DNA of 64,000 bases from Periconia sp. R9002. Its lineage: Eukaryota > Ascomycota > Dothideomycetes > Pleosporales > Periconiaceae. The position numbers and the translations under genes are program-made. Location: contig JAMAHW010000046.1 in the NCBI GenBank assembly GCA_023627715.1, positions 1 to 64,000 on the forward strand, read 5' to 3'. Position 1 is the stretch's first letter, and each line of letters opens with the position of its first letter. Under the pieces are notes generated by a model that was not told where the DNA came from, made no database searches, and saw only the letters and a list, made by a program, of their open reading frames with translations. Shown here one piece after another: positions 46,601 to 58,030 of the stretch.

Positions 46601-46859
46601 GGCTCTTTCGTGGAACATTATTGCTTTCTAATAATTCTTGCTCTTTCTTTCCCTCGTTTCATCCTCCCACTGTCCACCCCTTCGGCCTCGCTCCCCCGCG
46701 ATCCATCCGAGCACTTTTATAATACCACGTGTGTACTCCTTTCCTCCACCGCGCCCTCCCAAAACAACAGCCTCCTTCCTCTCCATAAACTGATGAATGC
46801 CTTGCTAACCGGACCCGCCGCGACGTTAGTTTATTGTATACCACCAGACAACAATCACA
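43621..46859. other. 3.2-kb gene-poor tract before ECM33
   Basis: Many open frames but none protein-like; the longest (44150-44638 plus) is overlapped by others of equal length. It contains a CTGCA repeat at 45678, the palindrome GTACCTAGGTAC at 45357-45368 and a CT-rich leader from about 46480 to 46850. Confidence 0.5.
45678..45707. repeat. CTGCA pentanucleotide repeat
   Basis: Five full CTGCA units plus partial ends. Short microsatellite, likely variable in length. Confidence 0.8.
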
Positions 46860-48154
46860 ATGCCCGCCTTCAAATACGCCCTGCCCATGCTGGCAGCAGC
46901 CAGCTACGCCTACGGTATGGCCTCCTGTTTGTCTGCATCCACTCGAGAGACTCGTCACTGACCACGCCTATTAGCTGAATGCACGGCCAGCGCAACCGCT
47001 ACCATCCAGAACGCGGGTGATGCATCTGCCATTGCCACCTGCACAACCTACTCCGGCAACATCGCTGTTGCAACTGGCCTGTCTGACGACATCTCGTTCG
47101 GCCAGCTCAAAGAGATTGATGGTGACTTGATCATCAAAAACAACCAGAACATCAAGCGTGTCGATGGAGCCGGCTTGGAGAAGATCTCTGGCGAATTGAG
47201 CCTCCAGGACAACTCCCAATTGGCCGCCGTCGCATTTCCCAAGTTGGACACCGTCAAGAAACTGACCATGATTGGTCTCGCCAGTCTCCGCAACCTCGGC
47301 TTCGACGGAGGACTCTCCAATGTTGAGGACCTGAGCATTGAGAACACCCAACTTCAGAACTTGAACGGTATCGACCTGAACCAGACCAAGAGCATCAGGA
47401 TCATCGCCAATCCCTCCATTGCCAACATCTCCATGGGAGTTAAAAACATGACAGGTCCCATGGAAATCGGTGATAACAATGCCGACGTTGTGGTGTCCTT
47501 CCCTAACCTTGTGCACGCCGGCAACATGAGTTTCCGCGCTGTTGGCAACCTTTCTCTCCCTGCCCTCCAGGACATCGCCCCCGGATCTTTTGGCATCTTT
47601 AAGAGCAAGCTCAAGAGCTTCTATGCTTCCAACTTCACTGAAGTCAAGGCTGATTTGACCATTTCCAACACTACTGAGCTTGAAGACCTCTCGTTGCCTT
47701 CTTTGACCAAGGTCGGTGCTTTCCGCATCGAGAACACCAACTTGAATGAGATCACCAAGCTTCCCAAACTCAAGGAAGCCAACGCTGCTTTGGATATCAG
47801 CGGAAAGAACTTGACCAAGTAAGTCTATCCATCATAATCGACATCAAGCAGTATGTAACTGACATAACTAGGGTCGAAACTCCGTCTCTGGACTATGTCA
47901 AGGGTGTTTTCAACCTCCAATCCCAGGCTGATCTTGGCAACTCTTGTGATGCGTACAAGAAGCTCAACGACCAGAACAAGCTTGGTCCCAAGAACAAGTT
48001 CAAGTGCGAGGGCAAACTCAATGTGGCTACCAATGCTGGAGGAAACGGTGCCTCCTCCGGAAGCAACGCTAAGCCTTCCGACAACGCTGCTTCCCCCATC
48101 GAAGTGCAGACTTACCTTGGTCTCGCTGGACTCATCGCTGTCTTCTTCGTGTAA
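46860..48154 (+). CDS. ECM33: GPI-anchored cell-wall protein, ECM33/SPS2 family
   Basis: Exons 46860-46914, 46975-47818 and 47872-48154 encode 393 residues. The first exon carries most of the signal peptide (MPAFKYALPMLAAASYAYG). The body is a receptor L-domain-like leucine-rich repeat fold, for example ISFGQLKEIDGDLIIKNNQN, LSLQDNSQLAAVAFPKL and LEDLSLPSLTKVGAF, with several N-glycosylation sites (NIS, NMT, NLS, NFT). A Ser/Asn/Gly-rich stalk follows, and a C-terminal hydrophobic tail (YLGLAGLIAVFFV) serves for GPI addition. Ecm33 proteins are needed for normal wall structure and hyphal form. The family call is firm. Confidence 0.95.
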
Positions 48155-49635
48155 ACAACATCATATATTAGGTCCACGAAAAATGACGTATAGACAGAAG
48201 TATAGCTACATCCATCGACTCCCGAGCATCCAATCCGCGAGCGTCCTGGACTTTGGGTTGGGTTCTTGATGGTGATATATCCTTGATGGGAGTGGAATGT
48301 GGTCCGTCACGAAGCAGTCCTGTATGTATGATGGTTGGAACATAGTAGATTTGTAATAAGTCGCCCTCTTTGGCACCTACCAAGACTGAACAAGACATGT
48401 CTGTGGTGGATGACTACAGATGGTTGGCCTGCACGGAATATCCGCACTCTTTACTTTCATGTTTATAGGTATGGCGTCTCTCGGAATACAATTTTCTTTT
48501 TAGTGAATACTGCCTTTGAACGAATGCTTGAGCAGCCGAGGTAACCGATGGTTTGCCGCGTTAATACCATGTCCACAGCGTATGGTTTCTCTACCTTGTA
48601 AACCCGAGCCTAGTGCTTCTGACCCGTCGGCAAAGCTACCTATGTACCTCGTATCTATTCTGCACATTGATATGTAGGCTGAGGAGCATGGGTAGCTAGG
48701 AGCGGTACGATCCCTAGGTAGGCTATGTACTAGCTCACGGCCCACCACCTCCAGTCTCCCAAAACAGAGAGGTGCTGGCCCAGGCCTCATCAAAATGAGA
48801 ATGGTGCAGCGTTGCTATCCACGAACCAGGTCTGAACATCGACGACCCAGGTTTCTTTTGGTACATGTGCGATCGATCTCCAGCCACCGATCCTACCCTC
48901 TCGTCCAACAAAGACCGGGGGCATTGTCTGACTCCCAAATCAGCTCGCATCTTAAGACATGAACGACAGAAGCAGGAGTGCTCCAAGCGCACGTTCTGTA
49001 TCTGTTAAGCACTGCGTTACCATTCTTGCAGCTGCCCGTTACTTGTCATCGGTTTAGCGCCTCTGCTTTTCGGAAGGCACACTAGCGGTGAAAGGCTTTG
49101 CTTTTCGTTGGCTCTCTTCCACTGCTTGATGCTCTTTCATCAGTCCAGTTCAAGGGAGTCCCAGCATCGGTACCCTGCAGTACCAACTGAGCCAACCGAG
49201 TCCATTGTTTCATCGCGGAGGCAAGGGATACAAGTATGGTGATGCCAATCCCTGCCTTTAAGAGCTCTGCTTTTACAGATTCATGCACGAACGATGCGTG
49301 CGTGCGGGGAGGGTAGGCATCTTAGCTACCAGACTTTCACTCTCTACCCCCAGTTGAAGGTTGCAGCGACCCGATCTTTCCGTCTTCCGCGTCGCCACTA
49401 TGCTGCAGCTTCAGTCCATACGGTTCATGACAGCTAGCAAAGATGCCAGAAGCAAAAGTCCCTCTTGTGATCTTCATATAAAAGACGGTTATCTTTGACT
49501 CCTGCTGTCAACCTCATCATTCCATCACTTCACTACACCTTCTTGACCGGTGCCAATCTCTTGGTAAAGCAGCACTGATCGTCATATTTCGAGTATATCT
49601 CACTTTAACCATCGTCCGTCTCACACCTTGCCATC
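48155..49635. other. Intergenic 1.5 kb, no gene seen
   Basis: ECM33 3' flank and the next gene's promoter, with TATAAAAG at 49477. Short minus-strand frames (48500-48992 and 49082-49288) have no domain or signal. Confidence 0.5.
49477..49484 (+). promoter_or_regulatory. TATA box candidate
   Basis: TATAAAAG lies 152 bp before the ATG at 49636, preceding a CT-rich leader. Sequence match only. Confidence 0.45.
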
Positions 49636-50562
49636 ATGCTGGACCGATCGCAGTACCAAGTTACATCTGATCCTCAATTCACAGCTTCCGAGGAGGATCA
49701 AGTGATTGCTCATTTGAAGATGATGAGTATGGATCCGTAAGTTCCACAGTCTTATTTTTGATCGGCCTTGTCTGACAATAAACTCTCAAGAAATCGCGAG
49801 AGACTGCCGTCAATACACACTCTGTTGGTTTCAGGTGTAAACAGCCCGTCTGATGCCGCATCTGACAATTTGGAGCTCAAACAAGAGTTCCAGACTCAAG
49901 AAGGTTTTGGTCATACGGAGTTTATGGGCCAGGATTGGTGTGTCACATCAAGTGAAAGCTCGAGGTTGCCATCGGTGCACTCTCTCTTAAATCACAGTGC
50001 GAACAACCGTTTACAACAACTGCGTCAACATCTGACGCCGTGTTCCATCGCTACGGAGCCGATCTCATTGCCTAGCTCTCCCAGCCCAACCCCTTCACAA
50101 GCTTCTTCCGCGTCTATTCGTTCGAGCAGACGTCGCCGTGAAGTCAAACAAGTACCTTCACCGCGCTCGTCTCGCCGTTCAAATGCTCACAAGTCCAAAG
50201 ACCCAGCGGCGCCAGCGAAGGTCAAAAAACCACGAAGCGTCAAGGCTAATATTGAGCTCCAATCTCGCGAGTTGACGGCTGAGGTGCTTGGACTACTCGA
50301 GAGGGAACTTGAAAGCGACAATCCCAACATCAGGTCCGAATGGACCAAACTCAAGAGCAATAACATTCACAAGACGGCAAGAATCCAGTTCACTGTCAAG
50401 AAGAACCAGCTGTTGCGATATGCACGATATCAGCTTAGTGATCTCAAGGAAGCCTTGAAGGAGGAAATCTATCTCGCAATCCGGGCTGGTGATCATGACA
50501 GGGCTGAGAGGCTTTCTGCGAAGCTGGAGCACGCTGGGAGCAGGATCAAATCGAAGCTTTAG
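49636..50562 (+). CDS. Unknown protein with LPSIH/LPSVH motifs
   Basis: Two exons, 49636-49736 and 49791-50562, encode 290 residues. I do not recognise the family. Two copies of a short motif, RLPSIHTLL and RLPSVHSLL, lie near residues 38 and 76. Such LPSI-x-x-LL motifs are seen in several fungal transcription regulators. A Ser/Pro-rich middle with arginine clusters (RSSRRRREVK, RSSRRSNAHKSK) could act in nuclear import. The C-terminal 100 residues are helical and charged (ELTAEVLGLLERELESDNPN, ARYQLSDLKEALKEEIYLAIR), likely a coiled coil or small bundle. A TATA box precedes it. No DNA-binding domain is visible; a regulatory role is a guess. Confidence 0.75.
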
Positions 50563-53500
50563 ACCACGCCTGGAATGTATCGGAGCCCAGAGTCATTCTT
50601 TTCCAGGTTACTTAGTAGGTCCAGCATCTCACAACACGGTCTAGCGAACGACTGGTCCCACGATCCAAAGGAGTAACGACTAGTCTCCTATTCTTCTTTT
50701 CTTTTATCTGCAACATCTTTCTTTTGTCATCTTCAGCAATACGGCGGTCAAAGTAGGCTTATTGCACAAGCATTTCATGCGACGTGGAGAGATCATCCCA
50801 CACAAGACAAAACGACTGGGAGTGGCTGTATCATTTCTTCTTTCATTTTTCCCTATCTTCTGCACTCTTCGTTTTAGCCCTGGCCTGCTGATTCGCTCAT
50901 TCTTGGCCCTTGTTGTCGGCATGTTCGCTTGCGTATCTTTTCCTCCCTTTGCTTGCTTCACATTGTTTTGCTCTTCTTTTTTCGGTCCTGCACGATATCT
51001 TACGACTGATCATGCCTTAACGAACAAAATGGAGTGGCAGAAGTTTTCGGTTTTTGTATTTTCATTGGCTATCATGTATGGAAACGGTATCAACACAAGA
51101 TGCAAGGAGAAGGAGGCAACTCAAAACTTCAAAGGAAAAGCTCTCGGTATTTGTTAGAAAGAAAGTAATCTTATCAATTCCATACAAAACACCCCTTTCA
51201 TCGGGTGGTTAGTGACATTTGAATCCTCATTTTGAACAATTCGCTGTTATCGCTCACTGTATGCAGTATGTGTATACCTGACCGTCTCTTGCAGAACAAT
51301 CTATTTCTACCTACATATGTACCGTCATATTCGTCACGCTTCGATCGGCCACACACCACCGACAAAAACAACCAACTGGACAATGGCACAGAGCGAGACA
51401 GAAAAACAACTCTTCGCCCTTTCCTTTTCTCGGCTGCAGCACCTGCACTTCCGTTCCGCCTTCCCCGCTCGTCCACCTCGTGCCGCACGGTACATTCCTC
51501 TTAGTGTGCATTCGATCGGTCAGCAAGGGGTTGGAGATGATGGCTTGTGCTCGCCTCAGCCCAAGAAGTCTGGAGCTCATGCGTGATACCACAGTAAACA
51601 GTGGACGGCGTGGAGAGAGGGGACTAGAACTGCGGGCGCACGGATGATGGGTCTTGAGCGGAAGCGGCTGGCTCACTAATTGGCCATTCCTTCTGGGCTG
51701 GAGAGTAACGGGTAGAATCCCGCGGACAGTATATGGAGGTGTGGTGCACCCCCGCTGTCAGGTCGAACGTCAGGTAGAGGTGCCATTTCTTTTTGTACTA
51801 GCACATTTGCTTTGAGGTGTGTTTACTTGCTTTTTACTACCGGCATCATCGTCATTAATCGCATCATGCCCATGATATTTTTGCAGGGAGATTCGAAAGC
51901 ATGTGAATAACGGGTAAGACAGACGTTGGCGTTCGAAAGCAAAGGGTCCATGTTCCAAACTTACTACCTTCTTCCTTTTTGCTTTTGCCGCCACTGCAAT
52001 TACGTTGTCGTTAAGCGGCATATCCTTGTTAGCAGTGATGGCCTACATCCAAGCGAGAGGGAAGAAAAAAAGTGAGGAATAGTATTTTTGGAGAGGAATC
52101 CGGCAAGCCGACAAGCTGCCAGCCAATCTCAACCGCGAAGGGCGCGCGGCTAACCTCTATCAGATTTCCTGCTCGTACACGACGTTCATTCGATCGCCCC
52201 AAGCCGCTCCTTCGATTCACGGCTCGCTGTGCGGGGAGCCAAACCTATTAGGAAAGTTGGCACATATACGAACGCGAAGAGTCGTTTTTCAATGTATTGT
52301 TAATTACTAGCGGTGAGCATGCGTGGAGTCATTGTTGTTGTTGTCACTGTTCTAGTGGTCTCGAAATATTAGTATCATCGTTGTGTAACGCCATTGATGT
52401 CAGGAATGGGGCGTAAATCAAAGTGATGAGAATACGAGATACATGTGAGTTGGTTTATGGTACAGTCCCGGAGTGGCAATTTGGTTGGCTAGAAGCAAGC
52501 AGAACATGCGTATGTATGTATGTGCGTGCACATACATAGCATCGGTCTTTATACTTTGATTTTTGAAATCCGCTGTTGCCCGTCTCGATCGACACTTTCC
52601 CATCCTCCGACATGCCATCCAAATTTATCTCTTCTCCCTAGTTGGCAAAACAGCAAGTGAAACTCTCTCATCTTCAGAAACCGACTTCTCCTAGATGAGT
52701 AATAAGTACTTAGTTTGTTGACGTTAATCACTTCACTAATACCATCACATACTTCGGTCTTCCTGAACACAAGAATCAACAACAGCAACGGCGTCCAAAA
52801 CATCGACAAGTGTAAAAAATCCGGGTATTCAATATTTCACCATCCTCATTTCCCATCAAAGCTTCCAGGTTACACAACTCAACACTGACCGGTCGGGATC
52901 CCCCTCTCAACGATCGACCCAATGGCTCCGCAAACTCCTTCGTCTGCGCATCTATGTACGTAACAGTATTTACACACGTATATGCATGTAACTGTACGTG
53001 CGTAGGCAAGTACATACCAGGTGAATACCAAGCCAGTCTGAGTTAGACAGCGCCTTCCTCCGACGACCGAGAACGCTTTGCCTTCATTGAACCCAAAACT
53101 CCACCTTCCATCCCTCCGCGGACTTTTGCTTGGCGCTAAATGCGCCTTGCACGCGCGCGCGTATGACGCTCTTCACGTACGTTACGAGAAACGGGCGCGG
53201 GGCATAGATACGGGACCGGGGGTGGAGTGGAACGTTTTATTGTTCCTATGTTGGGGTCGAAATCGGTGTTGTTGTCTTGATCCTCCACGGGTATGGGCTG
53301 GTATATTTTCCGCGAGGAAAACGCATGGCTATGGCTTCTGTGGCATTGTCACTGTCTGTCTGCCTGACTGCCAATCTGCCTGACTGAATGTAGTAGCTAG
53401 GCCCATGAAGATGCTCAGGTCTAAGAGGTCGTGCGTTGCGTAGCACAGACACATGAGGTTCTGGTCGGGGCTAGTCTAGGGGGATGCATGGTGGATGGCG

Positions 53501-54185
53501 CAAGAGTTGAGATGACGGGCTGGTGTTACACCCCGCTGCGAATTCGGAGTAGTCTGCACGACATCTTTGCGCCAGTTGCTGGGTACATATCGTTTCGGTT
53601 AGGCTTTACGAGATTGGAGAATGGTTGTACTGAGATGTATGGGAGAAAACAGTGATCATTTTGCTACGGTTTCATAAATCATTGCACTGTGCAATGATGT
53701 GTGTATCATCAACTGTTTATTGATGACCAGATACGCTGAGGAGACACGCCTGATTTGTGTTGAGTACTGCCTTAATTACACCCCGTGGGTTTCGTCTCCA
53801 TATATTGTGGTCCTGGCGCATCTATCTTCCTCCAATCCTTTGTGGGTTCATCCATAGGTTGGTCGACATTAGGCATCGGGAGTCCAGCACCTATAGGATG
53901 TCGGCGTCAACCCGTCCCAATCATTCTCCGCCGGACCAGCAACATGCCAGACAGGTTCAACATCCTGACATGTCGGTTGATCGGAGAACGTGTCGCTGTA
54001 GCAAATCACCAGTCAGCTATCTTACATTCCAAAGAAAAGGTGCGTCAACTTACAAGAAAAAGTCACAAGTGCAGTCGGGATACCTATGCCGTAGGTACGA
54101 AGTTAGCTATATGTAGCTAGGGTTGTTACAGTATATTATCACTGTCGTAATGTTCCTCCACATGGTCTCCCGATAATCAACCACA
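50563..54185. other. 3.6-kb gene-poor tract
   Basis: No recognisable gene. A plus-strand frame at 50762-51157 is hydrophobic because of a T-rich stretch, and I do not accept it. 52.0-53.1 kb has many short frames of no coding character. A TATGTATGTATGTGCGTG stretch lies near 52510. Confidence 0.45.
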
Positions 54186-54425
54186 CTATACCTGGGGTTT
54201 AACATACACTTGATAGGAGACAAATTTAGTAGTGGGATCGTTGGGGTCGTACACCGGTTGGCATGACTGCGGATCGTCCTTGGCGAAGGTGTACATTCGC
54301 ACGAGATCGTTGTTCTCCATAATAAACACGCCGCATCCAGGAGGGACGGCGCGGGGAGAGGTGACGGGCACGGACATGACGAAAGTAGTGCTGAAGAGGA
54401 CGGTGAGGATACGGAAGAGGTCCAT
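54186..54425 (-). CDS. Small secreted protein, unknown function
   Basis: One exon, 79 residues. A signal peptide is clear (MDLFRILTVLFSTTFVMSVPVTSPRA). The mature part is about 55 residues with two cysteines (PPGCGVFI and PQSCQPVY), a likely single disulfide, and ends VSYQVYVKPQV. TATATAAA lies about 105 bp upstream, and the gene stands alone between gene-poor tracts. Size and signal are like fungal small secreted proteins, some of which act on hosts; nothing in the sequence shows such a role. It could also be a chance frame, but the signal peptide, ATG and TATA box agree. Confidence 0.6.
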   Translation of the reverse strand: MDLFRILTVLFSTTFVMSVPVTSPRAVPPGCGVFIMENNDLVRMYTFAKDDPQSCQPVYDPNDPTTKFVSYQVYVKPQV

Positions 54426-55738
54426 TATGATCTTTGGGGATAGATTAGATTTTCAGATGGGCAGTGATTAAGGAGTTTGATCGAAGGGTTAGTGAGTGAG
54501 TTCAGCAGAGGACTAGGCAATTGGGGTTTATATACTGCAACTGAAGCTGAACTATTTGGAAGACAAATACATGTCAACGCAGGCGTTTGAACCTGAACAC
54601 CGGCTATTGATACGAATAGTCAAGAGCCGAGTTTGAAGTGTTGAGCAAAAAGGCATTTTCTCAACCAAAAATGTTTGGATGTTTGCTCGAGCTGAGTATT
54701 GGATATTCCGAGAAGAGAACAAATTACGTGTGGTTCGGTCGTAAACTGTAAGCTGACGACAGGCTGAGGTGTTGGCACAACGTCAATGGTGGTGGCCGGT
54801 GATATCTGATTCGGCCCCATTACGACAAGTGAGTCGAAAATGGTAACGGAGGACGAAGAATATTTATCGAGCGTTGCCCATCTTCTCCATTTGGTAGGTG
54901 AATAAAAGCGGAGTAACATGGGGAAGATGAACACAATGAACCGTATAATCGAGCTTATTCTCGTATTGCATTAGGACTTGGTCACGCAATTGGCCTGATC
55001 TACCTCTTTACGCAGTCGTGTGAATAGGCTTGAAGCAACTACCGGATAGCAGCTTAAGCGACTAAATCTTGTTGGACGTCCATTGCGAATAGTCTTCGGG
55101 TGCAACATCAGGATTGGAACACTGTTTTCGAGTCATATGCATTCGTGCATTAGGGGCAAAAACATGATTCCGCGGCAGTTGAAATATGCAGAAAAGTAGG
55201 CCACGAAGTCAAGTTACATTGATGTATGATGGTGTTTACGAGAGAGGCATGGATATGCGTCGAGGTTGACCAGCGGGGGAGGGTCGGCCTCTAAGGACGC
55301 TGATTGGCTAGATTAGGACAGGGCCCATCATCATGTCTGTTTGTTTACACGATGACGAAATCTATCTCAACTTCAGCTTTGTTGCCTTTTTGATTATTAT
55401 TAGCAACAGCCAAAGTTGCAGTGTGCCTGCTCAATTGGATCTGTATTGTTCATTGGACTGGTTGTTTTTGCTTCCTGGTGGTTTCTCTTTGCAGTCGTTC
55501 ACCATCGCACTTTCCACAGTGTCTTGTATTGACGAGCCACCGGGCACGTCAACCTTCACCCAAGCTGGCTTCCTCACTCAAACCGCCGTCGGGCCTCCGC
55601 ACCCAACGGCAGCTCGAAACCGACGACGATTCAAACATTCGAGAACGTAGCATCAGCGTCCGCATATCCCAGAGTCGTGGGGACGATCACGAATACGACG
55701 AGCACACTGAGACGTCCCACGTCGCCCGCTTCAGCAAC
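54426..55738. other. Intergenic, includes an unassigned ANP1 5' part
   Basis: Promoters of the small secreted protein (minus) and ANP1 (plus). The last 200 bp are open in frame with ANP1 and look coding (see findings). Otherwise no gene. Confidence 0.5.
54527..54534 (-). promoter_or_regulatory. TATA box candidate for the small secreted protein
   Basis: TATATAAA on the minus strand about 105 bp before the ATG at 54425. Sequence match only. Confidence 0.45.
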
Positions 55739-57192
55739 ATGCTCGTTGGCAAAGATGCTTCATGGAAAGCGGCCAGGGCGCGTTTACCACCGGCCCGTCA
55801 ATTGTGGCATATGATAAGAAGTTCGAGGACTTTGGTGGTGTTGGGGATATTCACACTGGTCACCATCATCTGGCGATCCATGGTTTCGGACGCTGCTGAA
55901 ATGCAGAGGTACACTCCCGCTGTCTGTATATTGGAAATAGGCTACTTTTCCGGTTAGTTCTCACAATCATACGCTGAACACTGTCAGATTTTACTGCTGG
56001 GGGCCTTCGAAATCCCCGTTACAAATGACAACCAACGAGATTGAGGACTGGCACGCACACCTTCAGACGCCCGTCCTATTCAACCCCCACAAACCGATTG
56101 AGATTAATGACTCGACGATTGAACACGTCAATCTCAACCAGGTCAAGTCCACCACCGATGCCATTAAGAACAGAGAGCGCGTCCTTATACTCACCCCGCT
56201 GCGCGATGCCTCACTTTACCTCCCACAATACTTCGATTTGCTCAGCCAACTTACATACCCCCACGAGTTGATCGATGTGGCTTTCCTCGTTGGTGACAGC
56301 AGAGATGATACTATGGCTGCCTTAGTGAAGGAATTGGAACGCGTCCAAAGTAATGAAGAGGTGGCTTTTCGGTCGACTATGGTGGTGGAGAAGGACTTTG
56401 GAGTCACACTTGCGCAGAATGATGTTCAAGATAGGCATAAATTCGAGCTTCAGGGTCCCCGGCGAAAGGCCATGGGTCGAGCACGCAACTACCTCCTCGC
56501 AACAGCGTTAAAACCGGAACATAGCTGGGTCTATTGGAGAGACGTTGATATCAAAGATAGCCCAGCAAAAGTTATTGAGGACTTAGTCGCTCACGACAGA
56601 GATATCATTGTTCCCAGTATGTATGCTACTAGCAGACTTGATGAGCTAGTGGTTGACAAGCAACAGATGTATGGTTCCACAGATACGAAGAACGCGGAGG
56701 GAAGGATATCGACATTGAAGGCAGATGTGAGTATTTCGAGCCCTTCATCGTGCTTAACTGACTAAGTGGATCAGTCGATTATAATTCATGGCAAGAATCC
56801 CCAGAGGGCAAGCAGCTTGCTGCTACACTCGACGCCGACGAAATCCTTGTCGAAGGTAATTTTCTCTACATAATCAGCTCCACTGCTCTTCATCATCCGT
56901 TAACTTTCTTTCACTAGGATACCCGCTAAAGTACAACACCAAGCGTACCTACATGGCCCTCATGGGCGACTGGCGCAAAGACAAAGACGAGGAAATTTCC
57001 TTGGATGGTATTGGCGGCGTGAACATTATCGTCAAAGCTGATGTACACCGGTCAGGCATCAACTTTCCTTGTTACGCCTTCGAGAACCAGGCCGAGACTG
57101 AAGGTTTTGCCAAAATGGCAAAGAGGGCTGGATACGGCGTCTATGGACTGCCGAACTACGTGGTATGGCACATTGACACGCAGGAAGTGTGA
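55739..57192 (+). CDS. ANP1: Golgi mannosyltransferase, ANP1/MNN9/VAN1 family
   Basis: Five exons, 55739-55908, 55988-56616, 56667-56726, 56775-56855 and 56918-57192, give 404 residues from the ATG at 55739. This is a type II Golgi protein: a short cytosolic head, then one membrane helix (TLVVLGIFTLVTIIW). The lumenal catalytic domain has VLILTPLRDASLYLPQYFDLL, VAFLVGDSRDDT, GPRRKAMGRARNYLL and the metal-binding YWRDVDIKDSP. The third exon adds VWFHRYEERGGKDIDIEGR, and the end is GINFPCYAFENQAETEGFAK. With MNN9-type partners it extends the mannan backbone of wall glycoproteins. The 60-nt third exon is needed to restore this block. The true start may lie upstream. Confidence 0.94.
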
Positions 57193-58030
57193 TTGAGTCA
57201 GCGCGTTGTTGAAGCAATATAACGTAGCGATGTATGATTATGACTGCATTTAGACGGAGTTGGAAGGCTTTTCTTCGTGGGTATGGATATAAGGATACTG
57301 CTAGTTGAGCTTCTGCTCTCGACGCATGGATTGTAACTATTAGGTGGGGAATGGGTAACAAAAGAGCGCCACAGGTGAGGATTAACCTTTTACGGATAGA
57401 ACCAGATTCCGGCTCCTTGTTATGACGATGATCGACCGGATATCGATCTTTCTATGTGGTACATACCTATACGAGATACTTGTTTCAGCCTCTGTACTTT
57501 TAAGGATATGCCCTTATCATCTTGTCAACCTGCTCACATCGATCGATCCGATAGTGACTTCTATACCAGATTATACGTGTATAGCACACGATGGTTCAAA
57601 ATTTGACTAGGTACCTATCCCCCCAAAAAACTAAAACTACCTGGAGAGAAACTAAACAAAACAAAACACGGTTCGCAGTCGCTAAAAAGGCAAAACATAA
57701 TCCAAAAAATGTTGCTCCTTCCACACCCACCTACCCGTGTGTTTACCGAGGTAGATTGAGATTTGGGAGACCGAAAGAGAAAACCCGACCAAAACAACTA
57801 AACTCCTGACTGGATGTGTATCCAAGATTGAACAGATGGAAGGGCGGACTAGATCCCTGTCCACTTTTGCCTTCGAAACTCCAATATGGGTAGAAGAAAG
57901 CAAATCCAGAGACAACAAGAAGAAGCAAAATACCCATATACCCAAAAACACCTCTCCCAAATCCGCCAATAGAAGCCAAATTTCACGCTCCTTGTGTAGA
58001 AGAGAAAAAAAAAGAACTTCACGGGATTAC
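57193..58030. other. Intergenic between convergent genes
   Basis: 3' flanks of ANP1 (plus) and the lysine-rich repeat gene (minus), A-rich around 57620-57710. No gene. Confidence 0.5.

Noticed and set aside
50762..51157. 131-residue hydrophobic plus-strand frame
   Set aside because: It comes from a T-rich 3' flank; no signal or family pattern, and overlapped by an equally long frame.
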